Of a DNA stretch of 64,000 nucleotides, positions 16,636 through 24,920 are shown piece by piece. The stretch's first letter is position 1. Every line of letters starts with the position of its first letter. Under the pieces are notes generated by a model that did no database searches, had not been told where the DNA came from, and was given only the letters and a program-made list of their open reading frames with translations. Source of the stretch: Phycisphaerales bacterium (GTDB taxonomy: Bacteria; Planctomycetota; Phycisphaerae; Phycisphaerales; UBA1924); the NCBI GenBank assembly GCA_007693785.1, contig RECY01000026.1:124001-188000 (forward strand), given 5' to 3'. A program made the translations under genes and the position numbers.

Positions 16636-17370
16636 ATGAATCGTTTGATCGCAGCAGTCGCCCTGTCGGCGTGCGCGGGCCTTGCCGCCGCGGACACCAT
16701 TGATCTCAGCTACCAAGGCACCCAGCGCGGCGGGAACTTCAACGTCACCGTCGATGGCAACACCAGCGGCACCTTCGCCGGGCAGATCCGCCAGAACCTT
16801 AGCAACGGCACCGGCATCGGCACCCAGTTCAACGGCCTCTCGGCCATCACCTACTGCGCCGACCTCGAGCAGCAGGTCTTCACCAACTCCGCCCCCATCA
16901 CCTACAACATCGTCGACCTCGCCACCATCCCCGAGCCGAGCTCCGTCGTCCCCGGTGGCATGGGACCCACCCGCGCCGCCGCCATTGAGAGCATCTACAG
17001 CTACTCCCGGAACGTGCTCGGCTTCGACCTCTCCAGCGCCTCACTCGCGAACAGCTTCGCCGGCGCCTTCCAGCTCGTCATCTGGGAAATCGTCTACGAC
17101 TACGACGGCACCCTCGCCAGCCTCGACATCACCAGTGGCGACTTCAGCGCCACTCAGACCAACGGCAACCCCCTCACCGCCGCCGTCCAAGGATGGGTCG
17201 ATGACCTCATCAACAACGGCGTCACCTACAACGTCAACGCCAACAACCTCCTCGGCCTCTACAGCGACACGTACCAGGATCAGATCATCACGATCGTGAT
17301 CCCGACCCCGACCGCCGCCGCCTTGGGTCTCCTCGGCCTCGCCGGCGTCGCCACCCGTCGCCGTCGCTAA
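16636..17370 (+). CDS. Exported PEP-CTERM-like protein with thioester-domain-like motifs (paralogue 2)
   Basis: A 244-residue paralogue of the upstream protein, colinear over its whole length. Signal peptide about 1-19 (GLAAA-DT). Cys74 lies in TYCADLEQQ, Gln146 in AFQLVIWEIVYDYDG, and the sorting tail is IPTPTAAALGLLGLAG...RRRR. The Cys and Gln positions match paralogue 1 almost exactly (75/146 against 74/146), although the sequence around them has diverged, which suggests both residues are constrained. Cys13 of the signal peptide should be removed. It has its own spacer and a strong terminator, so it is probably transcribed separately. Localisation is expected to be at the cell surface or outer membrane; binding partner unknown. 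Confidence 0.8.
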   Translation: MNRLIAAVALSACAGLAAADTIDLSYQGTQRGGNFNVTVDGNTSGTFAGQIRQNLSNGTGIGTQFNGLSAITYCADLEQQVFTNSAPITYNIVDLATIPEPSSVVPGGMGPTRAAAIESIYSYSRNVLGFDLSSASLANSFAGAFQLVIWEIVYDYDGTLASLDITSGDFSATQTNGNPLTAAVQGWVDDLINNGVTYNVNANNLLGLYSDTYQDQIITIVIPTPTAAALGLLGLAGVATRRRR

Positions 17371-17398
17371 TCCGACACGCGATCAGCCTTGATTCCAA

Positions 17399-17429
17399 AA
17401 AAACCCCCGGGCCTCGCCCGGGGGTTTTT
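17399..17429 (+). terminator. Strong intrinsic terminator
   Basis: AAAAA-CCCCCGGGC (17404-17412), loop CTC, GCCCGGGGG (17416-17424), then TTTTT (17425-17429). The stem is perfect and has A and T runs on the two sides, so it can serve both this gene and the converging minus-strand gene ending at 17494. Confidence 0.92.
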
Positions 17430-17493
17430 CATTGACACACGTTTCAGCCGTTCCAGCGTAACTCGGACCCGGCCCGGGGGCCCGCGCGAAAGC

Positions 17494-18393
17494 CTAGTTG
17501 TCCGCCTGCGACCGCTGCGCCACGCTCAGGACGGCCGCGTGCTGATCCAGCGGCAGCTCCCGCAGCACGCGCCGGACCGCCTCCAGACGCGCCTCCGAGT
17601 CGCCCGCGGCCCCCGCCGCCTTCGCCGCCTCCACAGCGCCCGTCGGCGGGTTCTCCACCTCCGCCAGCATCTCCTCGCCCAAGCCGCCAGCGAGCCGCAG
17701 CAGGTGCCGGTACGCGAACATCGTCTCTTCAAGCTGCTGCTTGAGCGCCACGCGGAGGATCGCCTCGGCCGGCATCTCTTCGCCGGCCGCCAGCGAGTCC
17801 GCGCGGGCCTGCTCGAGCTGACGCGTGCGGTAGACCTGCGCGATGTAATCGTTCATCGCCGCCTGCTGCGGGCTCAACGCGCCGGCCTCGATCATGTAAG
17901 CGCCGTACGGCGAGGGTGTGGTCAGCGGCTGGATGAGCGTCCGGATCATCTCGATCCGGTCCCGGTCCAGGATCGACAGCTCGTCCATGATCCCGTTATC
18001 GACCTCGAACGCCGCGTCGCTGTGCGCGATCGCGATCAGCTCCATCTCGCGTTGCCGAGCCGCGGCCGCCGCCTCCGCCCGGCGACGGCTCGCCGCGTCC
18101 AGCAACGGGTTGTTGTCGAACGCCGCCACGTCCGACACCTTGGTCAGTGGGATCAATCGCCCGTCCGCGTCATACCGTTCCAGCGGCTCGTGTTCGATCT
18201 CGCGCGGGTTGATCCCGCCCTGCTGCCCGGGCATCCGCGACCCCGGCGCCACACGCGGCGCCTCGGCCGGACGCTCGTACACCGGACGCGGCGCGGGCGG
18301 GCCCGGCGGCGGCGGCGCCACCTGCCCCAGAGCCGCACCACCCAACGACATCGCCAAACCGCACACCATCACACGACGCATCGCACACGACAT
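17494..18393 (-). CDS. Exported protein of unknown function, 299 aa
   Basis: A signal peptide lies at about 1-27 (MSCAMRRVMVCGLAMSLGGA, then ALGQ), followed by a Pro-rich stretch (APPPPGPPAPRP). The mature part is mostly helical and charged, with an ASRRRAEAAAAARQREMELIA helix (given in part) and many Glu/Gln/Arg-rich segments, suggesting coiled-coil or structural character. ATG 18393 is chosen because GGAGG stands six bases before it; an earlier start would overlap divergent pyrE. No family is recognised. It is divergent from pyrE with 145 bases between starts. Confidence 0.65.
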   Translation of the reverse strand: MSCAMRRVMVCGLAMSLGGAALGQVAPPPPGPPAPRPVYERPAEAPRVAPGSRMPGQQGGINPREIEHEPLERYDADGRLIPLTKVSDVAAFDNNPLLDAASRRRAEAAAAARQREMELIAIAHSDAAFEVDNGIMDELSILDRDRIEMIRTLIQPLTTPSPYGAYMIEAGALSPQQAAMNDYIAQVYRTRQLEQARADSLAAGEEMPAEAILRVALKQQLEETMFAYRHLLRLAGGLGEEMLAEVENPPTGAVEAAKAAGAAGDSEARLEAVRRVLRELPLDQHAAVLSVAQRSQADN

Positions 18394-18538
18394 CGCCAGC
18401 CTCCAGTCCGCGCCCGGATGACCACACCCGGGCGAACCTTGTCTCTCTCGATCTCCGACTCCGAACCGATCCGGATCAGCCCAAGCCGCCTCGCTCGCGA
18501 GCCGAGCGAACCGGCGTTTCGCAACGTACCGTACCGCG

Positions 18539-19180
18539 ATGGCACACGACAGGCTTCCACCCGAACCCAAGAATCCCGATGCCGGGCGCACGCCCGCCCC
18601 GCTCGGGCCCGAGCGCCTCGGCGTCGCCGACGCCCCCCTCTCCACCGACGAGCTCGCCGATCGCATCGCCGAGATCGCCCTGCTCCGGGGTGAGTTCACC
18701 CTGCGTTCGGGGCGGACCAGCCGCTATTATCTCGATAAATACCGCTTCACCACCCGTCCGGAACTGCTCGCCCCCCTCGGGCGGGCCTTCGCCGAGCGCA
18801 TCCGAGCCCTGGGCGGCGACACGAGCCCGCCCGACCGCCTCGCGGGGGCCGAGCTCGGGGGCATCCCCCTGGTGACCGCCGCCGCCCTCGCCACCGGGCT
18901 TCCCGCGGTCTTTGTCCGGAACCAGAAAAAAGACTACGGCACCGCCAAGCAGCTCGAAGGCGTCCTCGAACCCGGCGACCGCGTCGTCCTCCTCGAGGAT
19001 GTCGCGACCAGCGGCGGGCAGGCGATCGAGGCCTGCAAATCCCTCGAAGGCGAGGGAGCGATCATTGTCGCCGTCATCTGCACCGTGGATCGGCAGGAAG
19101 GCGCGCGGGAAGCCGTCGAGGCCGCCGGATATCGGTTTGAAAGCCTCTTGACAAAATCCGATCTCGGCATCGACGAGTAA
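18539..19180 (+). CDS. pyrE: Orotate phosphoribosyltransferase
   Basis: Makes orotidine 5'-phosphate from orotate and PRPP in de novo pyrimidine synthesis. The 213-residue protein has the type I PRTase fold: FTLRSGRTSRYYLDKYRF near the N-terminus, the flexible-loop lysines in RNQKKDYGT, and the PRPP-binding motif VVLLEDVATSGGQA at about 149-162. An N-terminal extension of roughly 30 Pro-rich residues precedes the conserved part, so a start downstream of 18539 is possible. pyrB is 8 kb away on the other strand, so the pyrimidine genes are dispersed. Confidence 0.93.
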   Translation: MAHDRLPPEPKNPDAGRTPAPLGPERLGVADAPLSTDELADRIAEIALLRGEFTLRSGRTSRYYLDKYRFTTRPELLAPLGRAFAERIRALGGDTSPPDRLAGAELGGIPLVTAAALATGLPAVFVRNQKKDYGTAKQLEGVLEPGDRVVLLEDVATSGGQAIEACKSLEGEGAIIVAVICTVDRQEGAREAVEAAGYRFESLLTKSDLGIDE

Positions 19181-19247
19181 TCAAAACCGCCGCACCGGGC
19201 GTCAGCCCGCGCGGTTTGATCCATCGCGGGCATCCATCATCGGCGCG

Positions 19248-19291
19248 AAAAAAGAGCCGCCGACGCTCGTCCCTCTCCGAGCGCCGGCGGC
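19248..19291 (-). terminator. Terminator-like hairpin in the pyrE / zinc-ribbon convergent spacer
   Basis: GCCGCCG-A-CGCTCG (19256-19269) pairs with CGAGCG-C-CGGCGGC (19278-19291) with a single mismatch. On the minus strand it is followed by CTCTTTTTT (19253-19248), so it should stop transcripts of the minus-strand gene at 19559. It could also help stop pyrE. The rest of the 378-base spacer (19181-19558) shows no gene that I can support. Confidence 0.75.
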
Positions 19292-19558
19292 CGAATTTGC
19301 GCAACGTGTTGCCGCACAAAGCCGGCCGCCCCCGCACACGTCTCGCACGGGCACGCCCAGCATCGGCACCGGCCCGCCGAGTCGTCGCCGGTTCGCGACG
19401 CCGACTCGACAAGACCATCATGCATTGTGGAACAGGGACTCGATCGGGTCAAGCAAAAACCATCGCGGAAAATGGAGAAAATAGAGAATTTACCCCGCCC
19501 GCGACAAAGGTCTACCCGCATGTTGGGGTTTCTCAAGACCGGAGCTTCAGGGTTTGCC

Positions 19559-19825
19559 CTAGAAAATGCGGAGCAGGCCGAAGAACGCGATCAGGATCAG
19601 CGCCACGATCAGCCACGTCCAGATCGACGTCTGGCGCGCCTTGCCGCTCATCAGCATGTGCCCGCAGCGTGCGCACGCCTCGGCCTGGTCGTACACCGAC
19701 GAGCCGCAGTTCGGGCACGTCACGTACTCATCGCCGAAGCGTTCCAGGTCCGCCGCCGACGGGCCTTCGGGGTCGAGCCCCTCGTCGAGCGAGGGCCCGT
19801 CGTCATACATCTCGTCTCGCGGCAT
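19559..19825 (-). CDS. Small zinc-ribbon membrane protein, 88 aa
   Basis: An acidic N-terminus is followed by a zinc ribbon, CPNCGSSVYDQAEACARCGHML (in parts: CPNC and CARC, about residues 36-55), and one C-terminal transmembrane helix (SIWTWLIVALILIAFFGLLR). This is a tail-anchored layout with the ribbon in the cytoplasm. ATG 19825 starts the acidic segment. No specific function is assigned. A similar ribbon is found in the protein at 60111. Confidence 0.7.
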   Translation of the reverse strand: MPRDEMYDDGPSLDEGLDPEGPSAADLERFGDEYVTCPNCGSSVYDQAEACARCGHMLMSGKARQTSIWTWLIVALILIAFFGLLRIF

Positions 19826-19985
19826 ACCCAAGCCTAGCAACTTTCCCGGATCCGCCCAGCCACAGACGCCCTGCCGGACCGGGCCGCGGCGCCGCGAAGT
19901 TTTCGATTCATTGACACTCAGTCTCAATAAATCCTACAGTCCCGCCCTGTCCCTGCGCTCCGCCTTCGATCTTGGGAGACCGACC

Positions 19986-21143
19986 ATGCCCGTCCCGCCA
20001 GCCGCCCGACTCACGCGCCCCGCGCTGCTCGCGTTCCTGCTCGCCGGGGGCGTCGCCGCCCCGAGCGCGGCCCAGACCTTCGACTTCGACCGCCCGCAGC
20101 ACGACCGCTGGCACTATCCCTTCAACGGCACCCCCGGCTCCCGCCTCACCGCGAGCACCTTCCTCTACGTCGGTCCCCCCGGCTTCAACAACCGCGACGG
20201 CGCGTTCATCATCGTCTGGAACACCGCGGCCCTGATCCCCCCGGGGCAGGACCCTGAGGACTACAACCTCGCCGAGCTGCGCGTCACGCTGACCAACGAG
20301 GCCGGGGCCGAGTGGGAGATCGACCTGACCACCGACGAGTGGTTCACCCAAGTCCCCGGCGTCGGCGGCGACGACACCGACCCCGGGCAGCCCATCGAGC
20401 TCTTCGGCGTCGGCTTCGGGCCCACCTACACCGAGCCCGTCCCCGGCACCGCCAACCCCTGGAACGAGTTCAGCCCCTACATCGGCTCCGACTCCCTCGC
20501 CGACATCCCCCGAGACCCCTACCCCTTCGTCTACCAGGACGAGACCGGCGACCGCCTCCGCGTTGAAGACCACGTCGCCGGGCTCTGGAACGACCAACTC
20601 GAAGAACCCGTCACCAGCTTCACGCCCATCGCCTGGGCGATCGGCAACCCCCAGAACTACACCCCCGGCAACCAACCCGTCCCCTTCGACGTCGTGTTCG
20701 ATGTCGACCTGACGCTCTCCGACGGGCTCGTGCGCGCGTACTTCCAAGATCAGCTCAGCAAGGGCTATCTCGCCGTCATCGTCACCAGCTTCCAGCCCTC
20801 GGTCATGTTCGGCCCCAGCAACAGCTTCGGCTCCTTCTACACCAAAGAAGGCGCCGACTTCGCCGCCGACCCCAGCGTCCGCGCCCCGCGCCTCGCCGTC
20901 ACCCTCGCCGACGCCACCCCCGACTGCCCCGCGGACATCACCGGGCCCGCGCTCGACGGCGTCCCCGACGGAGCCGTCACCATCGCGGATCTCAACTTCT
21001 ACCTCACCCTCTGGCTCGACAACGACCCGCAGGCCGACATCACCGGGCCCGCGCTCGACGGCGTCCCCGACGGAGCCGTCACCATCGCGGACCTCAACTT
21101 CTACATCGACCTCTGGATCAACACGCAGGGCGCGTGCCCTTAA
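19986..21143 (+). CDS. Exported GC-type dockerin protein, 385 aa
   Basis: Signal peptide about 1-29 (LLAFLLAGGVAAPSAAQ). A beta-rich domain of about 280 residues follows (starting FDFDRPQHDRWHYPF), which I do not recognise. The C-terminus is a dockerin made of two near-identical repeats (DITGPALDGVPDGAVTIADL twice) bracketed by Cys in PDCPAD and GACP. Each repeat carries an EF-hand-like Asp loop. The two repeat units are almost identical at DNA level (see repeat 20934-21104). ATG 19986 begins the signal peptide; frames further upstream overlap the divergent zinc-ribbon gene. A strong terminator follows. Confidence 0.78.
   Translation: MPVPPAARLTRPALLAFLLAGGVAAPSAAQTFDFDRPQHDRWHYPFNGTPGSRLTASTFLYVGPPGFNNRDGAFIIVWNTAALIPPGQDPEDYNLAELRVTLTNEAGAEWEIDLTTDEWFTQVPGVGGDDTDPGQPIELFGVGFGPTYTEPVPGTANPWNEFSPYIGSDSLADIPRDPYPFVYQDETGDRLRVEDHVAGLWNDQLEEPVTSFTPIAWAIGNPQNYTPGNQPVPFDVVFDVDLTLSDGLVRAYFQDQLSKGYLAVIVTSFQPSVMFGPSNSFGSFYTKEGADFAADPSVRAPRLAVTLADATPDCPADITGPALDGVPDGAVTIADLNFYLTLWLDNDPQADITGPALDGVPDGAVTIADLNFYIDLWINTQGACP
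20934..21104 (+). repeat. Direct repeat of 69 nt encoding the two dockerin halves
   Basis: Units 20934-21002 and 21036-21104 differ at one base (GAT against GAC, both Asp). The spacing is 102 bases, so the protein repeat period is 34 residues. Dockerin halves in the neighbouring genes are far less alike, so this copy was probably duplicated or homogenised recently. Confidence 0.92.
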
Positions 21144-21182
21144 CCGGCGCAACCCCCGCCCGCGCAGAAATCCTTCCGCATC

Positions 21183-21211
21183 ACCCCGCCGCCTCGCGAC
21201 GGGGTTTTTTT
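21183..21211 (+). terminator. Intrinsic terminator after the dockerin gene
   Basis: ACCCCG (21183-21188) pairs with CGGGGT (21200-21205), followed by a run of seven T (21205-21211). It is 40 bases past the stop. Confidence 0.8.
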
Positions 21212-21320
21212 ATGCGCCCGCGTTGCGCCCGCCCCCGGGTGCCGACTCCTGAATCGCCCGGCTCACCGGAGCCCGGTGCATCACGACACACCCCGCCCAT
21301 CCGGACACGGAGTCATCATC

Positions 21321-22346
21321 ATGCCCGCTCGCACCCCGCTCGCGCTCTGCACGCTCGCCCTCCTCGCAGGCGCACCCCTCGCCGCCCACGCGCAACTGCT
21401 CCGCGCGAGCTCCGAGACCGTCGCGTTCATCTTCGACCCCGACGGGAACATCGAGAACAGCAACGACCAGTTTTTTGAGGCCGACGACCTGCCCTATTTC
21501 GTCGTCGGCTCCCGGCACGGAGGCTCCGTCACCCGCGGCGGCGGGCAGACCTCCGGATCCGCGGCCATCGGCATGGGCTACATCCGCACCAATTCCCGAA
21601 CCAGTGGCTTCATCCTCAACTTCGGATCGCTCTCCTCGTGGACCAGCGCCTCGTTCGAAGACTCGATCCTCTTCGAAGACCCCACCATCCCCAACGGCAC
21701 GCCCGGGGCCGCCACGCTCGCGATCACCTTCACCCACGCCCAGGGCTTCGGCGGGCCCGGGCTCCTCGACGGCACCTCCGCCACGCTCCAAACCTCTGCG
21801 AGCATGGTCGTCCGCATCAACGGAAATATTGTTGTTCAAGAGAGCATCCAGGGCGGTTTCGTCGGTTTCGACACCTTCATCAACGGCGAGATCCCGGAGC
21901 AGATCCTCGTCCCCGTCAACTTCGTCTACGGCACGCCCTTCACGCTCCGCGTCCAAGCTTCGACGGATAGCCGCATGGACTCCGACGGCGGGGGCGTGCA
22001 GGGCTACGCCTTCAACACCTTCCCCACCAGCGTCCGCACGCAGGGTTTCCAGGATCTCCCCCCGACCACCACCGTCACGGGCACGATCGATTGGACCCAG
22101 CCCGCGCCGGTCGTCCCGGATCTAGAGTGCCGCGCCGATCTCACCGGGGCCGCCCTCGACGGCGAGCCCGACGGCGTTGTCAGCACCGCCGACCTCAACT
22201 ATTACATCACCCTCTGGCTCGCGGACGACCCGGCCGCCGACCTCGCCGGCCCCGACGGGCAAGGCGTCCCCGACGGGCTCGTCACCATCACCGATCTCAA
22301 CTTCTACGTGAACCGCTGGCTCGGGGCGCTGGGCGAGTGCCTGTAG
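21321..22346 (+). CDS. Exported GC-type dockerin protein, paralogue 1 (341 aa)
   Basis: Signal peptide about 1-25 (LALLAGAPLAAHAQ). A beta-sandwich-like domain of about 230 residues has the recognisable segments SFEADDLPYFVVG-type (here FFEADDLPYFVVG), HGGSVTRGGG, SAAIGMGYIRTNS and FEDPTIPNGTPG. A dockerin follows at about 272-341, bracketed by LECRADL and GECL. The next gene encodes a protein of exactly the same length and domain order, so this is a tandem duplication. The 57-base gap suggests both are on one transcript. The domain family and binding partner are unknown. Confidence 0.78.
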   Translation: MPARTPLALCTLALLAGAPLAAHAQLLRASSETVAFIFDPDGNIENSNDQFFEADDLPYFVVGSRHGGSVTRGGGQTSGSAAIGMGYIRTNSRTSGFILNFGSLSSWTSASFEDSILFEDPTIPNGTPGAATLAITFTHAQGFGGPGLLDGTSATLQTSASMVVRINGNIVVQESIQGGFVGFDTFINGEIPEQILVPVNFVYGTPFTLRVQASTDSRMDSDGGGVQGYAFNTFPTSVRTQGFQDLPPTTTVTGTIDWTQPAPVVPDLECRADLTGAALDGEPDGVVSTADLNYYITLWLADDPAADLAGPDGQGVPDGLVTITDLNFYVNRWLGALGECL

Positions 22347-22403
22347 CCCGTTCTGCGACACCGCAACGGAACCGATCCCGCCACAGGCATTGGAGAACCA
22401 CAC

Positions 22404-23429
22404 ATGCGCACATACGCCACGCTCACCATTGCCGCGATCGTGCTGTCGGCCGGCGCGCCCGCCGACGCCCAACTGCTCCGCGCGCAATCCACCACCAGCG
22501 CGTTCGTCCAGGACCCGGACGGCAACATCAGCAACAGCACGTCGCAATCGTTCGAGGCCGACGACCTCCCGTACTTCGTGGTCGGCACGCGCCACGGCGG
22601 CTCGGTCACACGCGGCGGCGGGCGGACCTCCGGATCCGCGGCCGTCGGCATGGGCTACATCCGAACCAACTCCAGTGCCAGCGGCTTCATGTACACCTTC
22701 GGGGATCTCGGCTCGCGGACCAACGCCTCGTTCCAAGACCAGCTCCTCTTCGAAGACCCGAACATTCCGAACGGCACGCCCGGGTTCATCACGCTCCCCA
22801 TCCGCGTCGTCCACGCGCAAGGCTCCGGCGGGTCGGGCGTGATCGACGGCGGCTGCTTCGGCAGCATCGGCTCCGGCGCCTCGATCGAGATCGTCGTCGG
22901 TAGCGTTGGCTTCCTCAGCGAGTTTCAAAGCACACGCCGAGACTGCGACAACAACTACATCGCCACGGGCGAGATCCCAAGTGAGATCCTCGTCCCGATC
23001 AATTTCATCTACGGCACGCCTGTCGAGCTGCTCGTCGTCGTCACCACAGAAGCCGGCATGAGCAGCGACGGCGCGCTCGTGCAAGGCTTCGCCTACTCCA
23101 CCTTCCCGTCGAGCATCCGCGCGATGGGGCTTCAGGATCTGCCCGACACCACCACCGTCAGCGGCACGATCGACTGGACGCTGCCCGCGCCCGTCGTCCC
23201 CGATATCGAGTGCAGCGCCGACCTCAGCGGGCCGGAACTCGACGGCGAGCCCGACGGCGTCGTCGATACGGCCGATCTGAACTATTTCATCACACTCTGG
23301 CTCGCGAGCGACCCAGCCGCCGACCTCGCCAGCGCCGACGGGCAAGGCGTCCCCGACGGGCTCGTCACCATCACCGATCTCAACTTCTACGTGAACCGCT
23401 GGCTCGACGCCCAAGGGGGCTGCCTGTAG
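22404..23429 (+). CDS. Exported GC-type dockerin protein, paralogue 2 (341 aa)
   Basis: The tandem partner of the gene at 21321. Signal peptide about 1-22 (IVLSAGAPADAQ), then the same beta-rich domain (LLRAQSTTSAFVQDPDGN, FEADDLPYFVVGTRHGGS, FEDPNIPNGTPG). It contains two extra cysteines (GGCFGS and RRDCDN) that paralogue 1 lacks, which could form a disulfide. The dockerin is bracketed by IECSADL and GGCL. The dockerin second half (VPDGLVTITDLNFYVNRWL) is identical in the two paralogues, whereas the N-terminal domain has diverged. It converges with the methyltransferase gene, 18 bases away. Confidence 0.78.
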   Translation: MRTYATLTIAAIVLSAGAPADAQLLRAQSTTSAFVQDPDGNISNSTSQSFEADDLPYFVVGTRHGGSVTRGGGRTSGSAAVGMGYIRTNSSASGFMYTFGDLGSRTNASFQDQLLFEDPNIPNGTPGFITLPIRVVHAQGSGGSGVIDGGCFGSIGSGASIEIVVGSVGFLSEFQSTRRDCDNNYIATGEIPSEILVPINFIYGTPVELLVVVTTEAGMSSDGALVQGFAYSTFPSSIRAMGLQDLPDTTTVSGTIDWTLPAPVVPDIECSADLSGPELDGEPDGVVDTADLNYFITLWLASDPAADLASADGQGVPDGLVTITDLNFYVNRWLDAQGGCL

Positions 23430-23447
23430 CGAGCCCAGGATCCCCGC

Positions 23448-24785
23448 CTACACCCGCATCCGGCGGGTGATCAGCGCCTCGACCGGCGAGCCGGCGCCAA
23501 AGAGGCGTTGCACGAAGACCGTGAGCTCCGCCCCGCCGCCCCGCGCACCGCGCGGGCGCAGGGCGGCGCGTTCCCGGTCCGCGTCGATGACGCCGCCGCG
23601 CGTTTTGACCTCGACCAGCACCGGGCCCGCGTCGCCCGCGATCGTGCGCACCAGCCCCGCGACGCGGTCGCGCGCCCACACACACCGATCGACCAGCTCG
23701 TACCCACGGGCCCACCCTTCGTCTTCCCGGGCGTCGCCGCCCACGATCAGCCCTGCGCCGGGATGCCCGACGATGCCCCCGCTCTTGGACGCGAGCACCC
23801 CCAGCAGCCCCGCGCGCTCGACCGAAGGGTCCACCGCCCAGACCACCGCCCCCGGCACCAGGGCCGCCGACGCACCCTCGGCGTCGGTCGTCTCCACCGC
23901 CGCGGCCTCGCGCTGGTCCAAGCTTGCCGCCATGGAGCGAGCCTCGCGCCCCCCATCGCGGCGCAGGACGGTCGCCCGGGTCACCCCGTGCCCGTCGGGC
24001 GCGAGCCGCCCGGTCCAGAGCACCGCCTGCGTGAGCCGCCCGTCCTCGCTGAGCACCTCGAGCTCCCCGCCGGGCAGCTCGTGCGCGTCCACGCTCGGCG
24101 CGAGCTTGATCCCCGCCCCGAGCGCCGCCCTCGCGACGCGCTCCACAAACCCCACCCCGGGCGTCAGCTCCCCAAGCCCGCGCCGTCGCCGACCGCCGCC
24201 CTCCCGACGCGACGGATCCAGGTGGACCAGCGCCCCCGCCAGCTCGCGGCTCACCCCTTCGCCCGTCGCGTCCCCCGCCCCCTCGCCGCAACGGCACTGC
24301 GCGCCCGGGCTGTTCTCCGACGCCATCCACCCCCGCAAAGAGTCCACCTCGACCCCCACCACCGGCACACGCCCGCCGAGCGTCGTCGCCAACTCCCGAA
24401 GATCGCCCCCGATCCCGCAGCACAGGTCCAGCACAAGCTCGGCATCGTCCCCCATGGCTCGCGCGAACCGCGCCGCCTTCCACCGCGCCGCGACCGTGCC
24501 GGACGCCATCTGCGCGCCGGGCGAATCCGCGACCGCCCGCTCGCTGTCGTGCCACTTGCCCGCGAGGCGTCGCCGCCCCTCGGCGATCGTCAGCGCCACC
24601 CGGGCCAGCTCCCCGCCCGCCGCCTCACCCCCGCTGCCCCCGAGCACCCGGGCGGCGGCGGCCCGGACCCGGGCGACCCCGCTCGCCGAAGCCGCCCCTT
24701 CGACGCCCGCCGCCGAGGCGAGAAGCTCCGGCGAGCCCATCGCCGTGCGCCACAGCTCGATGCGTCGGGCGTCCGCGTTCTCCAC
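23448..24785 (-). CDS. Class I SAM methyltransferase with THUMP-like C-terminal domain
   Basis: In this 445-residue protein an N-terminal helical region is followed by a Rossmann methyltransferase core. The glycine loop is LVLDLCCGIGGDL (about 117-129), the acidic residue is in GVEVD, and motif IV is LVHLDPSRRE, the DPxRR variant typical of this family. The C-terminal part (about 270-445) matches the THUMP-like domain found behind such cores (for example GHPGAGLIVGG, RGYELVDR, VEVKTRGG, VFVQRLFG). The substrate is unknown, and a role in RNA modification is only inferred. The start is GTG at 24785; an ATG at 24740 is an alternative. Confidence 0.78.
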   Translation of the reverse strand: MENADARRIELWRTAMGSPELLASAAGVEGAASASGVARVRAAAARVLGGSGGEAAGGELARVALTIAEGRRRLAGKWHDSERAVADSPGAQMASGTVAARWKAARFARAMGDDAELVLDLCCGIGGDLRELATTLGGRVPVVGVEVDSLRGWMASENSPGAQCRCGEGAGDATGEGVSRELAGALVHLDPSRREGGGRRRRGLGELTPGVGFVERVARAALGAGIKLAPSVDAHELPGGELEVLSEDGRLTQAVLWTGRLAPDGHGVTRATVLRRDGGREARSMAASLDQREAAAVETTDAEGASAALVPGAVVWAVDPSVERAGLLGVLASKSGGIVGHPGAGLIVGGDAREDEGWARGYELVDRCVWARDRVAGLVRTIAGDAGPVLVEVKTRGGVIDADRERAALRPRGARGGGAELTVFVQRLFGAGSPVEALITRRMRV

Positions 24786-24920
24786 ACCGTCGCTCCTCTC
24801 CCCCGCTTACGCCGATGCCGACGCCCCCGGGCGCTGGTATACCAGAGGCGTCCGCACCCACGCCGACGCGCCGGAGCGAGCGGCGAGCACACGCGGGCGA
24901 TCAAAGGAGGGCCGCCAACC

